A stretch of DNA of 64,000 bases from Ovis canadensis (lineage: Eukaryota > Chordata > Mammalia > Artiodactyla > Bovidae), in the NCBI RefSeq assembly GCF_042477335.2, contig NC_091247.1, positions 11,645,501 to 11,709,500 of the forward strand. Reading direction: 5' to 3'. Below the pieces are notes generated by a model. It made no database searches, had not been told where the DNA came from, and was given only the letters and a program-made list of their open reading frames with translations. Below, in pieces: positions 10,458 to 22,417 of the stretch; the stretch's first letter is position 1; every line of letters starts with the position of its first letter. The translations under genes and the position numbers were made by a program.

Positions 10458-10579
10458 GATTTCCTGGTGGTTTAGTGGTTAAGATTCACATTTTTACTGC
10501 TAAGATCCAGGTTCAATCCTTTGTTGGGGAACTGAGATCCTGGAAAATGTGTGGTGTGGCCAAAAAAAGAATAGAGAAA
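10458..10579 (+). mobile_element. Short CHR-type (CHR-2 like) SINE
   Basis: A tRNA-derived head ('tttcctggtggtttagtgg') leads to a 'gttggggaactgagatcc' body and a 'gtggtgtggccaaaaaaag' end. A perfect 17-bp target duplication, 'gaaagaacaaattagtg', flanks it at 10,441-10,457 and 10,580-10,596, fixing both ends. Confidence 0.9.
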
Positions 10580-10599
10580 GAAAGAACAAATTAGTGAGT

Positions 10600-11500
10600 T
10601 AAAAATAAGCTAAAGGATTTTCTCAACTGTTGGGTAAAATGACTGAGATGACGAGAATGGAAAAAAAAAAACAGTTAAATAACAAAGAGATTAGATATGG
10701 AAGTTTCAACATTCATCTAGTGTTTAGTAGGTGTTCCAAAAGCAGAAAGATGGAGCAAAGAAGATAATTAATCAGTGAGAACATTTCCGTTGAAGAAAGG
10801 CAAGAGTCTTCAGTTTTAAAGGATCAATCAAGTGCTAAACATATAAATGGAAGGAGCGAGAGTCACCCCTTGGACACATTGTGGTAAAATATCAGGGAGA
10901 AAGGTCTTAAAAGATAAAGTTAGAGAGAGAGAGAGAGAGAGAGAACTTCTTATTCTCAGAGGAGTAAGAATCAGGTTGGCAAACAATTTCTCTTTGAAAG
11001 ACAATGGAATTCTCCAGATTTCTGGAGAAAATTGTTTTGATCCCAAGATCCTATACCCAACCCAACTAACCTTCAAGAGAGAGCAAAATGAAAACTTTGG
11101 GATAGACTCTCTGAAAAAATTATTATACACAGACTCTCTGAAGGAAATACTCAAGAATTACTGTCATCAAAGAAAAAAATTAATACAAGACTAAAAAAGA
11201 CATGGGATACAGGAAACACTTATGAAAAAACTAGTAAAATTTTGTGGCTAAGTCTAACAGCAGCTGCAGCAATGACAACCATCACCCAGGAACTAGACCC
11301 CAGATGATCTCAATGTGGGATGTATTCAGGGGTGAGAAAGGGGAGTGAAAGTGTCCTTAACTTGTTCAAAGAGAGAATATAGATGCTGAGAAATTCTAGG
11401 CATATAAAGAAAAATGTAAGTCTAAATATGTCTTAAACATTTAAAGGAAGGATAATTTTCTCTCTGATTAAGATGTAATAGGCTGTGGCAGGCCAGATTA
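10600..11500 (+). mobile_element. Old L1/HAL1-like LINE fragment
   Basis: 'cagatttctggagaaaattg', 'atcctatacccaacccaact' and 'ccttcaagagagagcaaaat' resemble the region of L1/HAL1-type ORFs that normally encodes a conserved 'yP...LtFK' stretch. A 115-codon frame at 10,847-11,194 is a decayed part of it and includes a (GA)n expansion. Confidence 0.5.
10920..10946 (+). repeat. (GA)n microsatellite
   Basis: A short GA dinucleotide run sits within the old LINE fragment. Confidence 0.9.
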
Positions 11501-11563
11501 CATTAAATAGGAATAAAAGAGATAAATTGTAAAATCATATCACTAAAAATGTCACAGAGATGT

Positions 11564-13746
11564 AGTAATGAGGTCTCAGTTCAGTTCAGTTCAGTAGCTC
11601 AGTCGTGTCCGACTCTTTGCGATCCCATGAATCGCAGCACGCCAGGCCTCCCTGTCCATCACCAACTCCCGGAGTTCACTCAGACTCACGTCCATCAGTC
11701 CGTGATGCCATCCAGCCATCTCATCCTCTGTCATCCCCTTCTTCTCCTGCCCCCAATCCCTCCCAGCATCAGAGTCTTTTCCAATGAGTCAACTCTTCAC
11801 ATGAGATGGCCAGAGTCCTGGAGTTTCAGCTTTAGCATCATTTCTTCCAAAGAAATCCCAGGGTTGATCTCCTTTAGGATGGACTGGTTGGATCTCCTTG
11901 CAGTCCAAGGGACTCTCAAGAGTCTTCTCCAACACCACAGTTCAAAAGCATCAATTCTTCAGCGCTCAGCCTTCTTCACAGTCCAACTCTTACATCCATA
12001 CATGACCACTGGAAAAACCATAGCCTTGACTAGACGGACCTTAGTCGGCAAAGTGATGTCTCTGCTTTTTAATATGCTGTCTAAGTTGGTCATAACTTTT
12101 CTTCCAAGGAGTAAGCATCTTTTAATTTCATGGCCGCAATCACCATCTGCAGTGATTTTGGAGCCCAAAAAACTAAAGTGTGACACTGTTTCCACTGTTT
12201 CCCCACCTATTTCCTATGAAGTGATGGGACCAGATGCCATGATCTTCGTTTGCTGAATGTTGAGCTTTAAGCCAACTTTTTCACTCTCCTCTTTCACTTT
12301 CATCAAGAGGCTCTTTAGTTCCTCTTCACTTTCTGCCATAATGGTGGTGTCATCTGCATATCTGAGGTTATTGATATTTCTCCCGGCAATCTTGATTCCA
12401 GCTTGTGTTTCTCCCAGTCCAGTGTTTCTCATGATGTAGTCTGCATATAAGTTAAATAAGCAGGGTGACAATATACAGCCTTGACGCGCTCCTTTTCCTA
12501 TTTGGAACCAGTCTGTTGTTCCATGTCCAGTTCTAACTGCTGCTTCCTGATCTGCATACAGATTTCTCAAGAGGCAGGTCAGATGGTCTGGTATTCCCAT
12601 CTCTCTCAGAATTTTCCACAGTTTATTGTGATCCACACAGTCAAAGGCTTTGGCATAGTCAATAAAGCAGAAATAGATGTTTGTCTGGAACTCTCTTGCT
12701 TTTTCCATGATCCAGCAGATGTTGGCAATTTGATCTCTGGTTCCTCTGCCTTTTTGAAAACCAACTTGAACATCAGGAAGTTCACAGTTCACGTATTGCT
12801 GAAGCCTGGCTTGGAGAATTTTGAGCATTACTTTCCTAGCGTGTGAGATGAATGCAATTGTACAGTAGTTTGAGCATTCTTTGGCATTGCCTTTCTTTGG
12901 AATTGGAATGAAAACTGACCTTTTCCAGTCCTGTGGCCACTGCTGAGTTTTCCAAATTTGCTGGCATATTGAGTGCAGCACTTTCACAGCATCATCTTTT
13001 AGGATTTGAAATAGCTCCACTGGAATTCCATCACCTCCACTAGCTTTGTTCATAGCGATGCTTTCCAAGACCCACTTGACTTCACATTCCAGGATGTCTG
13101 GCTCTAGGTGAGTGATCACACCGTCATGATTATCTGGGTCATGAAGATCTTTTTTGTACAGTTCTTCTGTGTATTCTTGCCACCTCTTCTTAATATCTTC
13201 TGCTTCTGTTAGGTCCAGACTATTTCTGTCCTTTATCGAGCCCATCTTTGCATGAAATGTTCCCTTGGTATCTCTAATTTTCTTGAAGAGATCTCTAGTC
13301 TTTCCCACTCTGTTGTTTTCCTCTATTTCTTTGCATTGATCGCTGAAGAAGGCTTTCTTATCTCTTCTTGCTATTCTCCGGAACTCTGCATTCAGATGCT
13401 TATATCTTTCCTTTTCTCCTTTGCTTTTCATCTCTCTTCTTTTCACAGCTTTTTGTAAGGCCTCCCCAGACAGCCATTTTGCTTTTTTTGCATTTCTTTT
13501 CCATGGGGATGGTCTTGATCCCTGTCTCCTGTACAGTGTCACGAACCTCAGTCCATAGTTCACAAGACCAGGAGCTGACTGTGGCTCAGATCATGAACTC
13601 CTTATTACCAAATTCAGACTCAAATTGAAGAAAGTAGGGAAAACTGCTAGACCATTCAGGTATGACCTAAATCAAATCCCTTATGATTATACAGTGGAAG
13701 TGAGAAATAGATTTAAGGGCCTAGATCTGATAGAGTAATGAGGTCT
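11564..13746 (-). mobile_element. BovB (RTE) LINE with inverted 5' end, bounded by its target-site duplication
   Basis: A perfect 13-bp duplication, 'agtaatgaggtct', flanks the insertion (11,564-11,576 and 13,734-13,746). The main body, 11,577-13,561, is minus strand and starts with the BovB tail pentamers (TTCAG)n. From 13,562 to 13,733 the sequence is BovB in plus orientation and matches positions 23,412-23,584 of the nested copy. The body resumes at the equivalent of 23,598, so about 13 nt were lost at the junction. This is the signature of twin priming during a single insertion. The element is 5'-truncated. Confidence 0.92.
11959..13563 (-). pseudogene. BovB ORF2 remnant (reverse transcriptase), nonsense-disrupted
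   Basis: The frame opens at 13,563 and runs 449 codons to a stop at 12,214-12,216. It includes RT motif A (FIDYAKAFDCVDHN), motif B (ARQGCILSPCLFN) and the catalytic YADD box at 12,349-12,360. In the same frame 78 more codons follow (12,195 down to 11,959) before a second stop. The first stop is a TAG where related copies have TGG in 'ITSW'. The N-terminal endonuclease is absent because the copy is 5'-truncated. The first residues after the methionine come from the copy's 5' edge. It is a decayed retroelement frame, not a host gene. Confidence 0.9.
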
Positions 13747-14425
13747 GGATGAAATAAAATGCAGAGGAGGAAGAGCCTTTCCCAGATGAGCTGGTAATCA
13801 GCCTCGAGAGCATTTTCCAATTCTAGGCTGAGTGTGAGGATCTTGTTTGGCTTAAGCTGAGGATCTATATCAAGAAGACAGCAAAGCTTTTGGTGACCTT
13901 GTAGAGCCAGTGGGATGGTTGGAATCTATAGGAGTACACAATGCAATGTGCCCACAGAACATTTTTTGCATTCTGGGTCTGTGTGGGAGACTGAGTAGTT
14001 GGTCCAAAAACTTCGAAAAAGTGAAGTAAAATCTGCTTTAACAGTACTTTATCAAGCTAGAGGGAGGAGATTGCCACAAACATTGGTGCTCTCATCATCA
14101 AGAGGCTCAAAACCCCAAAGAGAAAAACTGAATTTCTCGTAATTACTTAGAGCTGAGGAGTCAAAGACTTTCCAGTCTCTCAATCAAAAGCTGCAGGGTG
14201 GAGGGAAGGGAGAGCATGTCCAAAGAACAAGAACAAATCAGAAACAGGCTGAGACTTACTAAAAGTGCAAGTCAGCCCTGACCCAGCTCAGTCCCTCATT
14301 GTATTGAAGTGATCAGTTCCTTCATTAAATTTGTGTAACAAAGAGTCAGAAAAAACCTTCATCTGGAGCTTCTGTAATTCTTTTGTATACAATGTGTGGC
14401 ATATTTTTTAAAAAATTACTAAACA
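13747..14425. other. Unassigned, possibly old LINE debris
   Basis: A-rich on the plus strand and without long frames. The surrounding HAL1-like fragments make an old LINE origin plausible, but I cannot identify motifs. Confidence 0.35.
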
Positions 14426-15517
14426 TGTATAAGGACAGGTAAGTGTGACCAATAACCAATTTAAAAACAGAAGCAAACAAGCAGATGAATGAAATACTAG
14501 AATTACCAGACAAGGACTTAATAGCTATGAGTAATATGTTAAATTGAATCACAGAAAAGATGGACAAGATGAATGAAAAGATGGAGAATTTCAAGATATT
14601 TGAAATTTATAAAAATGCAATCAAGCATCCTAAAACAAAATCATGAAAACTAAAATTAAAATCCATTAAATTGGTTTAACAGCAGTTTAGACACAGCTTA
14701 AGAGGTAATTAGTGAAGTAGAAAATATGTCAGAAGAAAATGTTCAGATAGGTCAGCAGCATAGAAAGAGGTAAAGACTGCAATATATAGAACGTAGGCAA
14801 AGACATGTGAGATACAAGGAAAATAGGGAGTCGTCCTCTCTTTATTAAAAATGTGTAATTGTAGTTCAAGAAGGAGAGAAGAGAGGAAGTGGGGTAGTTC
14901 TGATATTTGGAGAGAAAATATCTGAGAATTTTTCAAAGTTAGAAGGGCAGTAACCCCAAAATACAAGGAGTTCTGCATACTGAAAGCAGACAGAACCAAA
15001 GAAAACCACATGAGACAGCTTTATAGGCAAAGTGCTGAAAATAAAAGACATCATCTTAAAAGGGAAAAGAGACACATTACCACATTACCTTCAAAGAATT
15101 ACAATAAAACTTACAGCTGACTTTTCAATGGAAACCATAGAAGCCAGAAGACAATGGAATGAAATCCTTAAAGTGTAGAAAGAAAAAATGTGGCAAAATA
15201 GAATGCTATACATAACAAAAATAGCCTTCAAAACTGAAAGTGAGATAATGACATTTTCTATAAATATAGGTTAAAAATTCATTGCCAGCACATTTGTGCT
15301 ATAAGAAATACTAAATAAAAAAAAATTTCAAACCACAGAAAGCTTTTTCAGATTAGGAAAATGAGCTGGGTACCTGGAACTAAAGGAAAGAATGGAAAAT
15401 GAAGAAAAATGGATAAATATAAGGATAAAAGCTGTTCATAACAGCAATAATGCAAATGTGTTATGGAGCTTACAAAATATGTTAAAATAAAATATATGGC
15501 ATCAATATTACCAAGGT
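14426..15517 (+). mobile_element. Old L1/HAL1-like LINE fragment
   Basis: 'ctagaattaccagacaagg', 'cagcagtttagacacagct', 'ggaaaccatagaagccag' and 'aagacaatggaatgaaatcc' follow the usual order of L1/HAL1-type ORF1-like sequence. Frames are broken by many stops. It continues after the Bov-tA and BovB insertions that follow. Confidence 0.55.
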
Positions 15518-15529
15518 CTAGAAGTGATA

Positions 15530-15751
15530 TACACATGTTAGGTAGCTTCAGTCTCATCTGACTGTTTGTGACCCTATGGACTATAGCCCACCAGGCTCCT
15601 CGGTCCATGGGATTCTCCAGGCAAGAGTACTGGAGTGGGCTGCTGGGTTCTCCTCCAGGGGATCTTCCCGACCCAGGGATTGAACCCACGTCTCTTCCAT
15701 GTCCTGCATTGGCAGATGGATTCTTTACCACCAGCATCACCTGGGAAGACC
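15530..15751 (-). mobile_element. Bov-tA SINE
   Basis: On the minus strand, the BovB-like end, the body 'gagtactggagtgggctgct' and the tRNA-like head 'ttctttaccaccagcatcac' are in order. A perfect 12-bp duplication, 'ctagaagtgata', lies at 15,518-15,529 and 15,752-15,763. Confidence 0.92.
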
Positions 15752-15879
15752 CTAGAAGTGATAAACAGGGTTAAAATCCTATAAAATGCTTGCATCTTTT
15801 AGAAAATGGTAAAAGGACTGATTTAAGACTTGCAGCTGTGGGACAATATCAAATGGCCTAATACACATGTAACTGGAAT

Positions 15880-17549
15880 ATTTCATGCAAGGACGGGCAC
15901 AATAAAAGACAGAAACAATAAGGACCTAACAGAAGCAGAAGAAATTAAGAAGAGGTGGCAAAAATGCGCAGAAGAACTATACAAAAAAATCTTAATGACC
16001 CATATAATCACGGTGTTGTGGTCACTCACCTAGAACCAAACATCATAGAGTCTGAAGTCAAGCGAGCCTTAGGAAGCATTACTAGAAACAAAGCTTATAG
16101 GAGTGATGGAATTCCAGCTGAGCTATTTCAAATCCTAAAAGATGATGCTGTTAAAGAGCTGCACTCAATATGTCAGCAAATTTGGAAAACTTAGCAATGA
16201 CCACAGGACTGGAAAATGTCACTTTTCATTCCAATCCCAAAGAAGAGCAATGCCATAGAATGTTCAAACTACCGTACAATTGTGCTAATTTTACATGTTA
16301 GTAAGGTTATGCTCAAAATCCTTCAAGCTAGGCTTCAGCAGTATGTGAACCAAGAACTTCCAGATGTACAAGCTAGATTTAGAAGAGGCAGAGGAACCAG
16401 AGATCAAACTGCCAACATTTGCTGGATCATGGAGAAAGCAAGGGACTTCCAGGAAAACATCTGCTTCTGCTTCATTGACTGTGCTAAAGAATTTGACTGT
16501 GTGTATCACAACAAACTGTGGGAAATTCTTCAAGGGATGGGAATACCAGATCACCTTACCCGTCTCTTGAGAAACCTGTATGCAGGACAAGAAGCAACAG
16601 TTAGAAGCAGACATGGAACATGGACTGGCTCAAAATTGGGAAAAGAGTACAACAAGGCTGTATATTGTAACCCTGCTTAGTAAACTTATATTCAGAGTAC
16701 ATCATGCAAAATGCTGGGCTGGATGAATCAAAAGCTGGAATCAAGATGGCATGGAGAAATATCAACAACCTCAGATATGCAGATGACACCACTCTAATGG
16801 CAGAAAGTGAAGAGAAACTAAAGAGATTCTTGATGAGGGTGAGAGAGGAGAGTGGAAAAACAGGTTTAAAACTCAACATTCAAAAAAAACTAAGAGCAGG
16901 GCATTGAGTCCCATCACTTCATGACAAATAGAAGGAGGAAAAGTGGAAGCAGTGATAGATTTTATTTTCTTGAGTTCCAAAATCACTGTTGATGGTGACT
17001 GCAGCCACGAAGTTAAAAGATGCTTGCTTCTTGGTGGGAAAGCTATGATAAATCTAGACTATTGAAAAGCAAAGACGTCATTGGCAGACAAAGGTCCATA
17101 TAGTCAAAGCCTTGGTTTTTCCAGTAGTCATGTATGGATGTGAGAGTTGGACCATAAAGAATGCTTAGTACCAAAAAATTGATGCTTTTTAATTGTGGTG
17201 CTGGAGAAGACTTTTGAGAGCCCCTTGGACTGCCAGGAGATCAAATCAGTCAATCCTGAAGGAAATCAACCCTGAATATTCATTAGAAGGACTGATGCTG
17301 AGGCTCTAATACTTTGGCCACCTGATGCAAAGAACCAACTCACTGGAAAAGATCCTGATGCTGGGAAAGATCGAAGGCAAAAGGAGACTAGAGCAGCAGA
17401 GGATGAGATGGTTAGATAGCATCACTGACTCAGTGGACATGAATCTGAGTGAAGTCTGGGAGATAGTGAAGGACAGAGAAGCCTGATGTGCTGTGGCCCA
17501 TGGGGTCGCAAAGAGTTGGACATAATTTAGTGACTGAATAACAATAAAA
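15880..17549 (+). mobile_element. BovB LINE, 5'-truncated, diverged copy with A/C-rich tail
   Basis: A perfect 15-bp duplication, 'acatgtaactggaat' (15,865-15,879 and 17,550-17,564), bounds it. The 3' end reads 'gtgactgaataacaataaaa' rather than the (GAACT)n tail of the younger copies. It is visibly more diverged from the other copies, so it is probably an older subfamily. Confidence 0.92.
15955..16907 (+). pseudogene. BovB RT remnant, frameshifted and stop-containing
   Basis: Frame segments 15,955-16,194 and 16,216-16,680 are in phase, separated by a TAG where other copies have CAG. Motif A is recognisable but altered (FIDCAKEFDCVYHN). A shift then moves the YADD box (16,776-16,787) into the frame 16,704-16,907. 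It has no capacity to make a working enzyme. Confidence 0.85.
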
Positions 17550-17564
17550 ACATGTAACTGGAAT

Positions 17565-18435
17565 TCCAAAAGTTGAAAAGAGGAAAAATGAGGTCAGAAG
17601 AACTACTACTGAGAATTTCCCCAAAGTAATGAAAGACAACAAATCACAGATCCAATAAGCTCAGAGCACACGAAGGAGGATACTTAAAAAAAAAAAAAAA
17701 AGAGTTGCAACATACTGAAACTGCTAAAAATTAAAGGTAAAGAAAAAAATCTTAAATCTTATAGTTGCCAGAGATAAAAGACACAAGAAGAATCAAGATG
17801 GGAATTAATAGCAGACTTATTATAGAAACCACATAAACAAAAGCCCTTAAAGTGACATTATTAAGATTTAAAAGAAAAAAAAAATCACGTCAACTAAGAA
17901 TAATCTACCTAATGAGAATATCTTTCAAAAATTTAGAAGAAAAATTTTTAGATAAATAAAAACTGAGAAAATTCATAATCAGCCAATCCACACTAAAAAC
18001 ATTAGAAGATTGTTTTAAGTAGAAGGAATAAAATACCAGACAACTTGGACCTACACTAATATATTTTAAAAAAAAAAGAATATAACGTAAATCAAATATA
18101 AAATTTAATGTATTTTGTGTTCATAGCATACAAAAAGTAAAATGTATGACTAAATACCACAATGGATGGGAAAGAAAAAATAGAAATATGCTGTTGTACG
18201 ATTCTTATGCTATGCATGAAGCAGTATAAATTCAAGAGGAAAAAAAGAATCATAAAGTATTGAATACTAATTAAAAATACGCATGCTAAAGTGCTTAAGG
18301 AAGAGGTGTACTGATGCCTGAAACTTACCTTTAAAGGCATAAAATATAAGATGTATTGATGATTTAGTATTAATATGGAAAAACAAAGAGAAACAATCAC
18401 TGTTTGAAGGGAATAGGTGCAGAAAATCCAAAAAG
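17565..18435 (+). mobile_element. Old L1/HAL1-like LINE fragment
   Basis: A-rich sequence with 'gaatttccccaaagtaatga', 'agaccacataaac'-like and 'aatatctttcaaaaatttag' stretches resembles the L1/HAL1-type fragment at 14,426-15,517. A poly-A run of 16 lies near 17,684-17,700. Family is uncertain. Confidence 0.45.
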
Positions 18436-19483
18436 AAAATAATGAAAAGCTCTTATAAACTAGTAGGAGAATTTAGTAAAGAGTTTGGATATAAGAACAA
18501 CATACAAAATTCAGTAGCTTTCTCAACCTTTGCTGCTGTGCTCAGTTGCTCAGTTGTGTCCGACTCTTTGCCATCCCATGGACTGTAGCCCGCCCAGCTC
18601 CTCTGTCCATGGGGATTCTCCAGGCAAGAATACTGGAGTGGGTTACCATGCCCCCTCCAGGGAATCCTCCCAACCCAGGGATCGAACCCAGATCTCCCAC
18701 ATTGCGGGCAGATTCTTTACCATCTGAGCCACCAGGGAGGCCCAAGAATATGGGAGTGGGTAGCCTATCCCTTCTCCAGTGGATCTTCCTGACCCAGGAG
18801 TTGAACCAAGGTCTCTTTCACTGCAGGTAGATTTTTTACCTGTTGAGCTACCAGGGAAGCCCTCTAAATCACTAGTACTAACCAGTTATAACATTTTACA
18901 TGGAAAATGCCACTCACAATATTATCAAAAAGTGTAAAGTATTCAGGAATAAACTTAACAAGAAATGAATATAGCCTCAATAAAGAAAAATACATAACAT
19001 TTTTGATATATGTAAAGAAAGACTTAAAAAAAGTTGTACAGTGTTCCTGAAGAAGATTTTAAATCACAAAAATTCTGTTCTCCTTAAATTAATTTATAAA
19101 TTCAATGCAATCATAATTAAAATTCTAATGGAAAATTTCAAACTGATTCTAAAGTTCATTGAAGGAGACAATATACATAAGGATAGCCAAGAAACCTTAA
19201 AAAAGACATCTTAAAGAGATTTTTGCTTCACTATAAGCTATCCAAATGCAAAGTTATAGTTATTAAAACTTTATGGTGTAGATAAGGAAGATATGAGTGG
19301 ACCAACAAAATGTATGAGATTTAAAATATAAATACGAAAGCTTTAGAAAAAAGTAAAAGAATATTTTTATAATCTCATGGCAAGAAAGTCTTCATCAAAA
19401 ACAAACAAACAAAAAACAGCACGCAGTACCTACAAGGAAAATATAGACAGATAAAGCAAAACATACAGTAAGTTTCTATATGT
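18436..19483 (+). mobile_element. Old L1 ORF2 fragment, interrupted by a composite SINE
   Basis: The motif order is that of L1 ORF2: 'aatttagtaaagagtttgga', 'aattcagtagctttctc', then after the SINE 'aggaataaacttaacaag', 'ttcaatgcaatcataattaa' and 'atagttattaaaacttta'. Frames are heavily broken. The BovB fragment at 19,496 inserted at its right side. Confidence 0.65.
18533..18861 (-). mobile_element. Composite Bov-tA SINE (head-duplicated form)
   Basis: The minus-strand element holds one Bov-A body and two tRNA-like head regions, ending 'ctgagccaccagggaggccc' (about 18,724) and 'gagctaccagggaagccc' (about 18,844). Copies of the same composite lie at 33,131-33,432 and 50,095-50,402, so this is an established subtype rather than two chance insertions. 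No clear target duplication was found. Confidence 0.8.
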
Positions 19484-20090
19484 ACCTTAAGAGCTCCAAA
19501 ATCACTACAGATGGTGATTGCCGCCATGAAATTAAAAGACGCTTACTCCTTGGCAGAAAAGTTATGACCAAGCTAGATAGCATATTCAAAAGCAGAGACA
19601 TTACTTTGCCAACAAAGGTCCGTCTAGTCAAGGCTATGGTTTTACAGTAGTCATGTATGGATGTGAGAGTTGGACTGTGAAGAAAGCTGAGCACCGAAGA
19701 ATTGATGCTTTTGAACTGTGGTATTGGAGAATACTCTTGAGAGTCCCTTGGACTGCAAGGAGATACCACCAGTCCATTCTAAATGAGATCAGCCCTGGGT
19801 GTTCTTTGGAAGGACTGATGCTAAAGCTGAAACTCCAGTACTTTGGCCACCTCATGTGAAGAGTTGACTCATTGGAAAAGACTCTGATGCTGGGAGGGAT
19901 TGGGGGCAGGAGGAGAAGGGGATGACAGAGGATGAGATGGCTGGATGGCATCACTGACTCAATGGACGTGAGTTTGGGTGAACTCCGGGAGTTGGTGATG
20001 GACAGGGAGGCCTGGCGTGCTGCGATTCATGGGATGGCAAAGAGTCGGACACGACTGAGCGACTGAACTGACTGACTGACCTTAAGAGCT
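19484..20090 (+). mobile_element. BovB LINE 3' fragment with its target duplication
   Basis: A perfect 12-bp duplication, 'accttaagagct' (19,484-19,495 and 20,079-20,090), bounds a 583-bp 5'-truncated BovB. It contains only the C-terminal part of ORF2 and the tail, ending 'gcgactgaactgactgactg'. The frame around 19,653-19,859 ends at a TGA after 'HLM'. Confidence 0.93.
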
Positions 20091-21224
20091 AGACTAGATT
20101 TGGCAAACAAATAACAAACAGTCCATATCTTACTAATTTTCTATCTGTGGCAGACATCATTAATCAATCTTCAAACAATTTCCTATTGAACGCAAACAAG
20201 GTTTTAGATTTCTCTCCAGTAGAGCACTTTGGGTAACCACTATCAGCCCATTATACTTAGCATAATAAGTGAAACCCTTTGTCACCCCAGGGACATACAA
20301 TTATTTCCAATGGGTGTGACCTATAGGGGTATTCATGAGCTTCCCAAGATAAAAAGCTTTTGTCAGTATGAGATCATCTGGCTCCCTCAGAGCTCTCCTT
20401 GGTGCTGAAACTTGGTCTGCATTTTCCTACAGTGCATCCTGCCACTTCCCACATGCATGAGGACCAAATTTCCTGAAGCTACCAGAGATGCATCTTGTAA
20501 ATAAACAGGACCCAGACTATGCTAAGAGATGCAAAAAGGACAATTTGAGAGTAAACAATTCTGAAAGAGAAGTGTTAGAATTTGTTATTACATAGGATCT
20601 AACAAGATAGACAACTGTGGGAGTCAGATCAAAGAAGCTGTGGTCAAATCATGAGTAAATGTGTATAAAGAGGATGAGAATCCAATGTTATCAAGCTAAA
20701 ACACAACTGGATAGAGTGCAGAAGGGGCAGGTCTCAGAGAAAGGAAATCAGACCCAAATTCAAGCAATGGGAAAAGGGAGTGAGATATAATTATATGGAC
20801 ATTGATTAAGTTCAAGTGAACAGTCTCTTGCTGGCTAATTGATACTTATTTCTTCATGAAAACTTGCTTTATCATGTTGCTCAAAGAACCCTCTAATCAC
20901 ATGGCTGGACTTTCTGGCATGTCATCCTTCATCCTGAGTCATCTCACTAGCATCAACTTTCTAAGAGCCCACCACAAGTCGCCTTATAAGCATAAACTAT
21001 CCTATGTGGCCTGAGGAGCCATCATGAATAACAAAGACACTTCTATCACTCAGGAAATACCAAGGATTTGGTGGTTACCTCCCAGGAACCAGAAACAAAG
21101 GCCAGCATAATTCTTTATTACAAACAGCCCATGCCTTCATAAATTGTCCCTATGTTTCTCTCTCTCCAGCTTAGCCAATTTGAGGATGCTGTCTCTTCCC
21201 TGCTAGAACACTGACTAGTACAAC
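20091..21224. other. Unassigned DNA
   Basis: No long open frame, no young repeat and no simple repeat are visible. The end near 21,180-21,224 has a faint resemblance to an old LTR 3' end, too weak to call. Confidence 0.4.
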
Positions 21225-22365
21225 AGTTCAGTTCAGTTCAGTTCAGTCTCTCAGTCATGTCCGACTCTTTGTGACCCCAGGGACTGCAGCACGCCATTCC
21301 TCCCTGTCCATCACCAACTCCCGAAGCTTACGCAAAGTCACGTCCATTGAGTCAGTGATGCCATCCAACTATCTCATCCTCTGTCGTCCCCTTCTCCTCC
21401 CGCCTTCAATCTTTTCCCACATCAGGGTCTTTTCCAATGAGTCAGTTCTTCATGTCAGGTGGCCAAAGTATTGGAGTTTCAGCTTCAGCATCAGTCCTTC
21501 CAATGAATATTCAGGACTGATTTCCTTTAGGATGGACTCCTTGGATCTCCTTGCAGTCCAAGGGACTCTCAAGAGTTTTCTCCAACACCATAGTTCAAAA
21601 GCATCAATTCTTTGGCGCTCAGCTTTCTTCACAGTCCAACTCTCACATCCATACATGACTACTGGAAAAACCATAGCCTTGACTAGACAGACCTTTGTTG
21701 GCAAAGGTCTGGTAATGTTTCTGCTTTTTAATATGCTGTCTAGGTTGGTCATAACTTTTCTTCCAAGGAGTAAGCATCTTTTAATTTCATGGCTACAGTC
21801 CCCATCTGCAGTGGTTTTGGAGCCCCCAAAATAAAGTCTGCCGCTGTTTCCACTGTTTTCCCATCTATTTGCCATGAAGTGATGGGACCAGATGCCATGA
21901 TCTTCGTTTTCTGAATGTTGAGCTTTAAGCCAACTTTTTCACTCTCCTCTTTCACTTTCATCAAGAGGCTTTTTAGTTCCTCTTCACTTTCTGCCATTAA
22001 GGGTGGTGTCATCTGCATATCTGAGGTTATTGATATTTCTCCCAGCAATCTTGATTCCAGCTTGTGCTTCTTCCAGCCCAGCATTTCTCATGATGTAGTC
22101 TGCATAGAAGTTAAATAAGCAGGGTGACAATATACAGCTTTGACGTACTCCTTCTCCTATTTGGAACCAGTCTGTTGTTCCATGTCCAGTTCTAACTGTT
22201 GCTTCTTGACCTGCATACAGATTTCTCAAGAGGCAGGTCAGGTGGTCTGGTATTCCCATCTCTTTCAGAATTTTCCATGGTTTATTGTGATCCACACAGT
22301 CAAAGGCCTTGGCATAGTCAATAAAGCAGAAATAGATGTTTTTCTGGAACTCTCGTGCTTTTTCT
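21225..22365 (-). mobile_element. Older BovB, 3' half (outer copy, split by a nested BovB)
   Basis: Minus-strand BovB starts with (TTCAG)n and runs through the YADD box (22,008-22,019) to the motif-A region, where it is cut by the insertion at 22,366. It resumes at 25,590. The RT frame shows a 1-bp insertion just after YADD (21,994-22,003), the same as in the nested copy. Confidence 0.9.
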
Positions 22366-22417
22366 GAAACCATAATCACAGAAAACTTGTCAATCTAATC
22401 ACACTAGGACCACAGCC

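Noticed and set aside
12214-13563. 449-codon open frame that looks like a gene
   Set aside because: It carries RT motifs and the YADD box of BovB, lies inside a bounded insertion and has an in-frame stop, so it is a retroelement remnant.
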